A DNA stretch of 64,000 nucleotides. Source: Spirometra erinaceieuropaei (Eukaryota; Platyhelminthes; Cestoda; Diphyllobothriidea; Diphyllobothriidae). The translations under genes and the position numbers were made by a program. Positions 45,501 to 57,500 of the stretch are shown here, in pieces (positions within the stretch are counted from its first letter, which is position 1; every line of letters begins with the position of its first letter). The stretch spans positions 176,170-240,169 of the forward strand of contig CACRXP010000745.1 in NCBI GenBank assembly GCA_902702965.1. Direction: 5' to 3'. Below the pieces are notes generated by a model that did no database searches, was not told where the DNA came from, and worked only from the letters and a program-made list of their open reading frames with translations.

Positions 45501-48500
45501 GCATTGCATTTTCACTACCGGTCAGATAGGTGCCAAAATAGAATAAATAATATCTACTGAAATGTAAAAAGTAGGCTGAAACGTATTCCAGAAGAGCATA
45601 CTCTGCGACGTAACAGAAATTGACATCCTTAAATTCGATCTTGCCACCGCGGACGGCCAGTACCGAGGCGTTGGGAATATCAGAAATTTTGCTGTCGTTC
45701 TCCAGTAGCTCGAACATATTCTCCAGGTCAACGAAACTTGTTTGTAGCATCCTGAAACCAAAACAGGGGGACACTATATGCAAAATATTTGAATCTGAAA
45801 CTGCTGCCAATGCGAGGGACGCCCCTAACGCGCATGGTAAGTATAGAAGTCTACGATTTTTTCATCAGTCGCCTTATGAGCAGTCGCAATGAACATTTCA
45901 AAGACTTATAATTATGAAAATGCATTTTATACAAACAGCTCAATTCCAAAGTGCTAAAGAGCGGTACCATTTAGCAGGCGCATATTTAGGCACCGGAAAT
46001 GTGCCAACAAAGAAATTGAAAAAAGATCGATTCTGGATCTGCAGCTGCCGTCAATCAGTCAAGCAAGTGTGTCAGGTCGGAAGGACCAGGGAGTCGTACA
46101 ATGTTGATAAGTCGTTTCGGATGGATCGAAATTTAGTGTTCTTCTACATAGCTGCTGACTCGCACTTTGTCGGATGGTCCAAGGAATATTAGCGTCTGGT
46201 TGAGGTGGCGTCAACCGCTGTGACCTGACCGTATGATGAATTAAATTTGCTATTAATTCATACGTTAGGGCACTGAGGCCGAAGCCAATTTCGAATGGGC
46301 AGAACTTTAGCGGTGGCAAGAGGCTAACTGTGTATCAGCGGTGAGTTCGACCGTCGTGCCCGACTATGTCCACCTGCAGGGTGGAGCAGGCATGGTGGCT
46401 TGCGCGTAAATTGGTTTATGGTGAGTGTTGACTTGCGCAGCACCTACCGAACTCTCTCCTCTCCCCAAATGAAGCCGGTGTCAAGTTAGCGTCAAGAAGA
46501 CCGGCGGTCGGGGAGGACGCAGGGGGCTGACACGGCGGGACCCGCACATGGGCATAGCACCACACTCCCTGGTCCACAACGGACACTCCNNNNNNNNNNN
46601 NNNNNNNNNNNNNNNNNNNNNNNNNNNNNNNNNNNNNNNNNNNNNNNNNNNNNNNNNNNNNNNNNNNNNNNNNNNNNNNNNNNNNNNNNNNNNNNNNNNN
46701 NNNNNNNNNNNNNNNNNNNNNNNNNNNNNNNNNNNNNNNNNNNNNNNNNNNNNNNNNNNNNNNNNNNNNNNNNNNNNNNNNNNNNNNNNNNNNNNNNNNN
46801 NNNNNNNNNNNNNNNNNNNNNNNNNNNNNNNNNNNNNNNNNNNNNNNNNNNNNNNNNNNNNNNNNNNNNNNNNNNNNNNNNNNNNNNNNNNNNNNNNNNN
46901 NNNNNNNNNNNNNNNNNNNNNNNNNNNNNNNNNNNNNNNNNNNNNNNNNNNNNNNNNNNNNNNNNNNNNNNNNNNNNNNNNNNNNNNNNNNNNNNNNNNN
47001 NNNNNNNNNNNNNNNNNNNNNNNNNNNNNNNNNNNNNNNNNNNNNNNNNNNNNNNNNNNNNNNNNNNNNNNNNNNNNNNNNNNNNNNNNNNNNNNNNNNN
47101 NNNNNNNNNNNNNNNNNNNNNNNNNNNNNNNNNNNNNNNNNNNNNNNNNNNNNNNNNNNNNNNNNNNNNNNNNNNNNNNNNNNNNNNNNNNNNNNNNNNN
47201 NTTCCACTACCCGTCTGACCAACCTACAAAGCCAAAAACACTTGCCAAACCCATCCCGCCATGAATGACGACATAAAAAAAAACAAATATGCGTAAATAT
47301 TGAGTTAAAAACAGGTATTGTTCTGGGACCCCTGTATAGTAGTTTATATTATAACAGTGTTGGCATTTGAATCTGAACTACAGTGATTAAAGAAAGTTTT
47401 TGTTGAATGCTGTGGAATGCTTATCTCAGAATAGGGCTTTCCCTCTTTCTCGTCTTCATCCTCTCTCTGTGTCTATTTCCTTAATATACGTAGTACGAGA
47501 AAGTCCCAGTACTATCTTGAACCTTTAGCGCCTAGGGAGTCAACGCCTGTCTTCTAATAACGTAGGCGGTAGCGGAATAATTAAATGAAAATGTCAACAC
47601 AGAAGTTACCTAAACATCCTTCACCTCATTATGTCTGTCACCATGGTTTCGGAATATGACCCGGATGCCGTGATTGAGATTTCACATGGACCAGCGCCCG
47701 CAAAGTAAAGTGTCTCGTCTAACTTATTTCCCATCATCTGCCATCCCTGAAGACCCGGGGCTCAAACCTAGTTTATAGATTGTTGAGTAAAGGCTACAAC
47801 TTTGTTTTATATCAATTCCCGACAAGCAATTGGTTGCTGCTGTGGAGTGTGAGCCGAGAATCCAAGACAAGAGAGAAAATTGTTTTCTGGTTTACAGACA
47901 GGATAAAGTCGCAAACGTCACTCCCACGCCATTAATCCATGTCCGTCATTTATTCTGATTAGTAAGGAGGGAAATGCTGCTGAAAAACAGCGATTTCTCA
48001 AAAGTCTTATTCGACGAGCAGTACAAAAGGTCGGCAAGTAATAGAACAATGACCTCAAACAATACTGAGGCAGCTAGGTATTGACCAAAACATGCACATA
48101 AAAAGTAACGAAACACTCAATGACTAAAGTATTCCCAAATGTACTTGCAAAAGCATTACAAAGTATCAACAGAAAGAAAGACTTGAAGACAACGAAGTAA
48201 ATAGCGCAAATTGACGGAATCTGTAACTTACCAATGCCAACTTCTTTCCCGGTTCAACAGTAAATGAAATATTTTTCAAGACTGGTCGCCTACAAAAACA
48301 GAGGACTCGACTGTAAGCAAATTCAGTAAAATTTGTTACGTGTGGTATCACAGTAAAAGTTGCTACAGGATTACACATTAAACCTTTGACTGACGGACGC
48401 AAAGGAGTCAAAGGCACACTGTGGAAATCAGACCAAAGTAAAGTTTCTCAGTAGCGATAAAATACAGCAATCTGTTGAACTACTTTTATCCCATAAAGAA

Positions 48501-51500
48501 TTTGAACAAGGTGAGGGCGACTAAACATCAAGAATAGTAAAGTCGTGAATTCGTGGCTTCCTGAACAAAAGTTAGCCAACACTACATATTTACAAGATGA
48601 CCCCGTCAATAAGAAAAAAGCCCAAGGTAATCGAACGGTGTAGACACCTAGACGGCAGAGGATGTTGGTCAGACATGCAGACTGGTCAGGTGAGAAGAGG
48701 TGGGCTTGTATGGGCAAGCAAGCTTTGAAGACAGCAGGAACTCGTCCCGGTGATTAGGGCTACACAGCATGAAAGTGGTCACTCATGCTGGGATGGGGAA
48801 CAAGGGAAGTAATGGGGCTATTCCATGACAGTGCGGGGTGGAGCACGTGATCCAACTGCATAAAGTTGTGATTTTCTCTTCGATATTTTCGCAGCCTATG
48901 TATAACGTAAAATGACCTCAAATGCTGTTCGGACTGATACTTTGAACGCCGTCATGAGTTTTACCACGTGCAGTATTAATCCGATGCACTATGGTAGGGC
49001 TTCTATGTACTGTATTTTCTGCTACCAGCTGTCATTTCAAAATGTTTTCAGTTGGTCTATCCTACTCGACTGGCCTATATGGCATTTAGGCTGAACTGCT
49101 AGTTTTATTAACATGCAGCGGACGTACGCAGCCGAAAATGCGGCGACAGTAACTTCGTAAATTTTTAAAATTCAGATTAAAAAGTAACGGTGCACACAAG
49201 GTTGGGTTTGTTTAGGTTCTGAGATTTCGAGAAGCTATGTTGGCTGCCGATTACCATTCGAAACGTTAGATCCCGTAAAAATCTGTCCCAGTGAATGCCT
49301 ATTCCTCTTTTGACGTGCCGCCTGGGCATCGCATTTTCACTACTGGTCAGATCGGCGCCAAAATAGAATAAATAATATCTACTGAAATGTAAAGAGTAGC
49401 CTGAAACGCATTCCAAAAGGGCATACTCTGCGACGTAACAGAAATTGACATCCTTAAATTCGATCTTGCCACCGCGGACGGCCAGTGCCGAGGCGTTGGG
49501 AATATCCGAAATTTTGCTGTCGTTCTCCAGTAGCTCGAACATATTCTCCAGGTCAACGAAACTTGTTTGTAGCATCCTAAAACCAAAACAGGGGGGACAC
49601 TATATGCAAAATATTTGAATCTGAAACTGCTGCCAATGCGAGGGACGCCCCTAACGCGTATGGTAAGTATAGAAGTCTACGATTTTTTCATCAGTTGCCT
49701 TATGAGCAGTCGCAATGAACATTTCCAAGACTTGTAATTATGAAAATGCATTTTATACTAACAGCTCAAGTCCAAAGTGCTAAAGAGCGGTACCATTTAA
49801 CAGGCGCATATTTAGGCACCGGAAATGTGCCAACAAAGAAATTGAAAAAAGATCGATTCTGGATCTGCAGCTGCCGTCAATCAGTCAAGCAAGTGTGCCA
49901 GGTCGGAAGGACCAGGGAGTCGTACAATGTTGATAAGTCGTTTCGGATGGATCGAAATTTAGTGTTCTTCTACATAGCTGCTGACTCGCACTTTGTCGGA
50001 TGGTCCAAGGAATATTGGCGTCTGGTTGAGGTGGCGTCAACCGCTGCGACCTGACCGTATGATGAATTAAATTTGCTATTAATTCATAGGTTAGGGCACT
50101 GAGGCCGAAGCCAATTTCGAATGGTCAGAACTTTCGCGGTGGCAAGAGGCTAACTGTGTATAAGCGGCGAGCTCGACCGTCGTGCCCGACTATGTCCACC
50201 GTGTGCCCCACTGCAGGGTGGAGGAGGCATGGTGGCTTGCGCGTAAATTGGTTTATGGTGAGTGTTGACTTTCGCAGCATCTACCGAACTCTCTCCTCTC
50301 CCCAAATGAAGCCGGTGTCAAGTTAGCGTCAAGAAGACCGGCGGTGGGGGAGGACGCAGGGGGCTGACACGGCGGGACCCGCACCTGGGCATAACACCAG
50401 GAAATTTGAAAAGAGCCGGACCATGCACCCTTCACCATCTTAATTGTGCGCAGCCGTTTACTCAGGAAAAGTACATATTTGGACCGTAAAGGCGTCGCTG
50501 AGTCTATGATCCTTAAACTCTTCATTAGCTATTTATATGTTTAACGGGTTTAGCCACCAACAAGTTACATTTGTTTGCACAAGGCAAGTTACCATAAACG
50601 GCGATAAATAGGAAGGGAAAGGATAAGGCATGTAACACCCTGGATGGTTTTTCAAAAATTTACCTTCTTATCTTTTCTAGGTAGGTGTGGTGTGACCCTA
50701 AGGCACAACGGAACGAGCGAGTCCCGTAGAGTGATCGCTGAGCACCCCTTTAGCATTGTATAAACCCGACTGCAATGGACAAACTAACGAGCCCGTAACT
50801 CAGTCGTTAGTACGTTGGACTTCTAACCAACAGGTTGCGGGATCGAGTCCCAGGGTCTGCGCGCTTCTGGGTTAAGTCTGGCTGACTCACGACAGCTACT
50901 AAGCCAGAAATGGCACTCCAGTTTCCCCTGTCTTTGTCGGTAACGCTATTCCGTGGATCATAACAGTTTGCCTAACACAAGGTAGGCAAAGTAGTCATAC
51001 GTTATGCGGATTTTGATCTTCATTAGAGTTATTGATGTTAAAGTTGCTCGGATCGGGTTGCAGGTTAGGGTTAGGGATACGGTTGGATTTAGGGTTAGTA
51101 TTAGAGTTGGGTTATTCCTAAGGCCGAGGTTGTCAGGTTATGGTAATAGCCTGGATTTGCGGTTGAGGCCGGGATTTAGAATTATGGTCAGGAGTTTGGA
51201 CTTGGGTTTTAGAGTTTGGGTCAGAGATGTAAGGCCTAGGGTTAGGGTTGCGGTCGTGTTCGAGTTTTTTCTGAATGCTGACGGGTTAAGGGTTAGGGTT
51301 GCCCATTACTGCCATGGTCGTGGTTTCAGTTAGGGCCACAGTCAACTACGGTTTTGCCAGAGGGTTACATAGCATACCCTTACCCAGGGAATTTTGGAAG
51401 ATGAGGAGTATGGGTGAGCAAAAACAAACAATAAATGTAGGACCTACAGGAATCAGGAGTACCAGGCAGCATTATGAAGGTTTATGTCAGAACAGAGGCG

Positions 51501-54500
51501 GGTAGAGAGGGATTGACCTGTAATAGGTGCCGAAGAAGTTGAGAGGCAGATAGAGTTGAGTCATGTAGGTACAGAAAAGGACAAAGTCGCCCAACGTGAG
51601 GTTCCCAGCGACCACGGCGTGTGCACATAGTAGAGTGCCGGTCAAAAGGCCCAGAGTAATGACAAGCGACTGGACCACATTAAGGACGCTCAGTGATGCC
51701 AAGGACAGCCAGTTAGCCCGTTGGAAGTCAATAATCGCTTTCCTATAGCGGTTCACTTCGAAGGACTCGGCGGTATAATATTTAACCTGTCAGAAATGGA
51801 AAACAGGCGGCTATGGAGACGAGTGAACAGGGGGTTAGGCAAATGTGTGGGCTGGCAGGGGAAACCTCCTGCAGCTATCAAACTCCCTAATCCAACTGCA
51901 TAAACGAGAACTGAGATGGGAAAAAGTGAGTCGCCGATGTGACACGTTGATTATTTGGGGTAAGGTCTCGATACACAATCGGGAAGTGTTACCGACAAAA
52001 GCGAGGAAGACCAGAATGGATATTTATGACCTACATGCCGTTACTAGTCAGCTATGCCCTGACCGCCGGCCGGGCAGACGTGAGATTTAAGCACGCGTGA
52101 TTTGGTAAACGTGCGTCATTTGGTCAAGCGCTATACAGTCATACACAATCATACGATAATGTTTTTGGCTACAATTTTGGCAACTATGAGTACATCGGTC
52201 CGGTTTTTGCATAAAAAAGAAAGTGAAAAGCATTGGCGTAGGCGAGTCTTCACTAAAAACTCGTTTAAATACCAAGTAAAAACAACAAGCCACAAATGAG
52301 CGTTCCACGGCTATAAGTTCACCCGATGTGTCAGCATTTCTTCCGAGCTAGACCAGGAATGTGACGCAATACAAATGATATGTTGTGTCCAATTTGAAGT
52401 GATTGTCACTGCCGATCGACACGGTGATGATAACCCGATCAGTAGCACGCGCAAATTATTTTTTGTTTTCATAAAATATACGAACACTTATTTTGTACCT
52501 TTTACGAGTGCCTAGAGCACTAGAACTGGCGGATTTATGGGGGGGGGGGGGGCAAGGCTCCGGTGTTGCGTGCGATGATTTTTAGCGGTAGAGAAATGGA
52601 ACGATACCTGGAGAGATCGAAAACCGTGGTGGATAACTACATTGCATCTTGTGAGATGTACAAACAAGAACCAAACCGGAGGAGGCGTGGGAAGAGAAGG
52701 AGGGGGAGGAGGGTGCTCCTGACGGTTGAGAAAAGTACTGACATGACAGTTCGACCGTCGGTTTCGACGACCTCTACCGTGTGTTCACAGCAGACTGAGA
52801 GCACACACGATGATTGGACGTGAATTGGATTATGGTGGTAATGGACTTGCACGGCATCTACCACGCTCTCTCCTCCCTTACCTGAGCCCCATGTCAAGAC
52901 ATAGTCAAGAGGATCGAAGGCAGGAGAGAGCGCAGATGGCTGGCACAGCCGGACCTGTAATTAGGCGTACCACTACAGCTCTGCTCCGCAACAAACACCT
53001 GACCAAACGTAAAGAGCCAATACCTGCAGTGGCCGGTCATGTGGAGATGGGTTTTAATTCGCTCAAGCGGTTAGGACTGGTGCTTCGCAGGGAAAGTAGA
53101 ATGCTCAATCATACATCAAACATAGGCAAGCGTGGAATGTCTAAAGTGAATCAGAACTCAAAATTTTCATTGTCGGCGTGGGCAAATGTTGCGTTAAAAT
53201 TCTGAAGCCTAATGGAGGCCAGGCTGTTTTAGATTCAAGAAGAGACACTTTATAATCGTGGGACGGCCACTTCCTAACCCCTTTTTTACCTGAAAGTATA
53301 TTAAAACATTTCGTGGTATAACCTCGTTCGCGCTAAATGCTCTCACTTTTTACGTTCCTGCAAAACAGGACCGAGCTACGCAAATTTGCCGACATTTCAC
53401 CCAAAAACACGTCGCCTCACAGTTATGAGACGGAACGTACATTTGCGCTATGAGTTCATGCTCTCAATGCCGACCGGAAATACTCAAGGTTAAACGGGCT
53501 TGATGTTTACCGGTCTATCCGGGCCGTGGGAATGAGTATGGGGAACTTCGTCATACATCGGTGATGCAGAAAAAGACCGGCGCTGGTGTTCGGGTGGATA
53601 GGAAAAATCGAAGATTACAAGGCATCATTCAACGGGAAAGGGGAGACTGCGATATCTGTTTCCGACTTAGAACTTAGACGACGTCATTTGTCAGAAATCG
53701 CCGCATTCCGCTCAGAGTTCAATATGGACCGACAAAGGTCGCTCCAATGTCGTTTTTGGTATACAGCCTCCTGTTGGACTTCCAAGAATGCTCAGGCAAT
53801 GAAAAAGAACTTCCAAAAGTCCACGAGCGCGTCGCTTCGGCTTAGAACAACTAAGACCTTAATGTTTTATCTAACTATATGATAATAGCCTAGGTAACCA
53901 AAATAAATCGAGTGGCTCTGGAAGAAAAATGCGGTCCATGTCATGGCCTAATTCGCCCTATTAACCACTAGCTATCCCGCGTTTAGAAGACCGTAGAGGG
54001 ATGTGTGGTACGACAAAGTCAGAAAATACAAAACCGAAACACCCAGTGTCTTACCGTTTCAAAGTTCAGTAAGGAGTCAACGGCCACGCCACTTTTGACG
54101 TTGTCAAGACTGTTCATGGATCGGCGAAACTTGGTTCGCCATTCAGTAATAAACACAGTTCCCACTGGAAGAACAAGAAAGAAAGCACCCTTAGAATGAA
54201 AAAGAGCAGTCTGATGAAGTGATGCGCCTCATGATAGGGTAAGATAAATAAGCTTATCTATTCACGCCCGCTTAATCAACAGTCAGATAAGACGATAAAG
54301 CCCGTAATTTTAATAAGTGGTGATTAATACTGATGCCGACTATGAAAGTACAAAACTCCCGCTCGTGGGCCGATCGTGTTTGTTGCTGGTGTTCTAGGAC
54401 CCCAACTACCGCAAGGTTGCCGCCGACCATGAGGATATTCGACATTTGGTAGTTCGACTCACAATACCAGCCCAGTGCAATCTGGGTTACGTTTCTGCTC

Positions 54501-57500
54501 AGATGGGAAGTCTATCTCTAAGGCACCAGAGGTGCAATTGTGGACAGGCAATTCAATACAGCATACAAACATAATAAGGTATCTGGATGTGAGCTCTGGG
54601 AGCACGAGAGTCTCATAGTCCACAAACTGACACCCTGGGGTGAACATTAAATGCCGACCTTTCGAATTTGTGGTGTTCTAGCCATGCGAGCTAGCGGAAT
54701 CATTCGCTAGGACATAAGTTTTCTGGCTTCCCAGATTTCGTATTTTTATAGTCTGCGTGGGAGAAAAATAACGGGCAACGACGCAATATGCGAATCGACC
54801 CATATGACAGTGGATAGGTCATCGTGCATTATGGGAACGGTGGAAATAGGGGTTATCTGGGTGGGACTAATGGATAGAAGAGAGAGCGATGGAAAAGAGT
54901 AAGGTTTTTGAAAGGTTGTAAATTCGTAAGTAAGTTAAAACAGTTCCGTGAATGACCTTCAAAGCGGTCCAGTAAATTGTATAATGTTGGTATTTAACAC
55001 CAAAACACCAAAGGACGCCAAATATAACGCCTGTACAGTAAAGATGTCAAGTTCAGAGATCAAGGCGGCGAAATAGCCAACAGGAACCCAGGGACGGACG
55101 GGGCTGACGAACCCCACAAGAGTAATGGGAACGCTGACCCAACGGCACGACAGAATGGTGAAGTACTGCGGAACACAAGCAGCCAAGGTGGCCAGCAAAG
55201 GTAAAGTATACCAAGTGAACGTGCATACCTACCGACAATTGAGGTAGATTCGACCTTAAAACCAATGCCAGTTAAGTATGCATTAATTTTTTTGTTGAAA
55301 ATAGGCAATCAGTGTACAAAAAGAATTTGAGAAAGTTCTGTTTTCATATTGTAGAGCGCCTATGACAAAGCCTTCCATTGCCAAAAAAGGCGCCCTAAAC
55401 AGCGGACAGCATCAGGAGAGCAATTGAAATGGCGGACGTGGTAGCCTATTGTCAGAAGAAAAGGCTGCTCCCGATAACCCAAGCCTGCGCATGACGTAAG
55501 CCCATGAGGCTGCATAAGCGGAACATGTGCTCGGATGATCTTGTCTTTCAATGCACTAGATGTCGCCGAAGAAAATCAGTTCAAACTGTGTCGCTGTTTG
55601 AAGGTAGCCGCCTCCTCTTATCAAAGATTATGAAACTATTGCTGACGTTTGTGAGAGGGAATCAAGTGAAACAGTGCGGAAAGGAAATCGAAGTCGCACA
55701 TAGCACAGCCGTCACCTGGTACCGCGCCTGCCAGGACGTCTGCTCAGCCACCTTACTGAAGGTAACACGACGACTTGGCGATCCTGAAATTGAAGTTCAG
55801 GTTGACGAGACGATGGTCGGCCGTAGAAAGTACAATGCTTGAGGGATGCGCAGGCCATACCAGACCAACGGAATGCTGTTTTCGAGCAAGTTAATGACAA
55901 GAGCTGGCCCTCTCTAAGAACCGTTATTAAGAAATGGGTGGCCGGCGGAAGCATAATTATAACAGATGAATGGAAGGCATAAAATGACCTACTATCGGAA
56001 GGATATGAACACTATACGGTCAACAACTCAAGAAATGTCGTGGATCGGACGACAGGCGGCCAAACAAACGCCATTGAGGTGTATTGGAGCCGGCTAAAGA
56101 GGAAACTCCGTGAAAGTGGGCCGGTATCTGGACCATTTCTTTGGGCTCACTTGAACGAACCCCCGTACAGACTCTGGTTCGATCTTGACCGATGCGGTCT
56201 AAAAGTGGTCTGGAATACGTTTCTTGGAGATGTTGCTGAAGCCTTTCCAGTTACGCAAGCTCCCAATGAAAGGTATTGTTAACATGTAACAAATGTTTTC
56301 GATGAAGAATACTCTTAAATCTATTGATAGTGTTATATTTAACCTTTTGGTGATATCGTGCACCGTACACACGAGGGTAAACCGATGCGATGATGGTAGC
56401 ATGGAGTAAACTGACGCAGGGTGACGTGGCCGAAAAAACCGGATAATTGACTAAATCAGCACAAGGAGAAGAGAGCAGTATAAAGGTTTGAGAAGGACAG
56501 CGTAACCAAAAAAAGCGGACGTAACCCAACTGGGGGGATGGAAATCCCCTAATGGTCGATGGTTATGAAAGATTTCCGTGTAGGAGTGCAAATACTGAGC
56601 ATGAAGTGAGCTTACCCAAACCTTGTCGGAAGCATTAAAATATCCTAGCAGAGAAATATATAGCACCTGAAGTAGTTGACTGCTAGGTATGTGAATGACA
56701 ACCGCACTTAGTAGCGGACGGTGAACGCGGTGTAGCCAAGCGGAAACCGGATTCATGATCCTCGTCTAATTAAGGAATGCTTATGCTGATCCAATGACGG
56801 TGACGTAAGCCAGGCTGGAGTTAAGTACGACATAGACTAAGAAACCGAATAACTCACTACCCCAGTGCAAGAGAAGGAAGCCGGTGCTAAGCTATGCGAG
56901 GGAAAACTTAACTAAGTAACCGCAAAAAGGACCGAAACCAGCTGCGGAAGAAAACCCATGAGCTGACGCAAACGTTGTCGAAAGCATCGAAATTGAGTAA
57001 GAATGCATTTGAGTACACGCAAAGTAAGCGATGATTAGGTATATCAATGACAAGCACGCGTAGTAACGGATCATGAAACGGGAGCAGGTAGGGGAAAACC
57101 GGATTGATGGCTCCATCTAATAAAAGAGTCCGTAAACCGATTCATTGATGATCATATGAAGTAATCAGAAGTTTTGGAAACCGAACAGCTGACCAACGCA
57201 GTACAAGGAACCTATGGTACGGCAGCGCAACCGAGTAATCGCAAAGCGAACCGAACCCATCCAAGCACCGAAGGGAGTGATGGGCATTGGCATAGAAGAA
57301 AAGAGAAGCTGACTAAAGCAGCACAGGCGAATAAACCTGTGGTTAGGTATGTGAACAACAGCATATGGTTAGCTGCTGTCATGGGTTATCGAAATAAAAA
57401 CAACACTACTTTCGTTAAAATCAGCAGGCAGTAATCATGTAATATGCAAACTTGGGTCGCATAATGCCTCCTACCAGATAACGCCATCCCCAGATCGGGA

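Larger units (their letters stand above)
43375..46560. repeat. ~3.2-kb duplicated block, downstream copy (three ABCB6-like exons)
   Basis: Matches 47,202-50,395 throughout, exons and introns alike, with about 2-3% difference by eye and a few small indels (for example an 11-nt difference near 46,372). The left end of homology is set only by the gap next to the other copy, so the duplicated unit may be longer. Confidence 0.95.
47202..50395. repeat. ~3.2-kb duplicated block, upstream copy
   Basis: Homologous to 43,375-46,560. It begins at the gap within the Walker A exon and ends within a ZF-LINE fragment at 'gggcataacacca', after which the sequence is unique. Confidence 0.95.

Noticed and set aside
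46416..47264. Open frames across the second gap
   Set aside because: Almost entirely N, with no supporting motifs.
51004..51333. 109-codon Arg/Val-rich open frame
   Set aside because: Produced by degenerate TTAGGG repeats, not a protein.
53586..53882. 98-codon plus-strand open frame in an ABCB6-like intron
   Set aside because: No motif, splice or homology support; chance frame.
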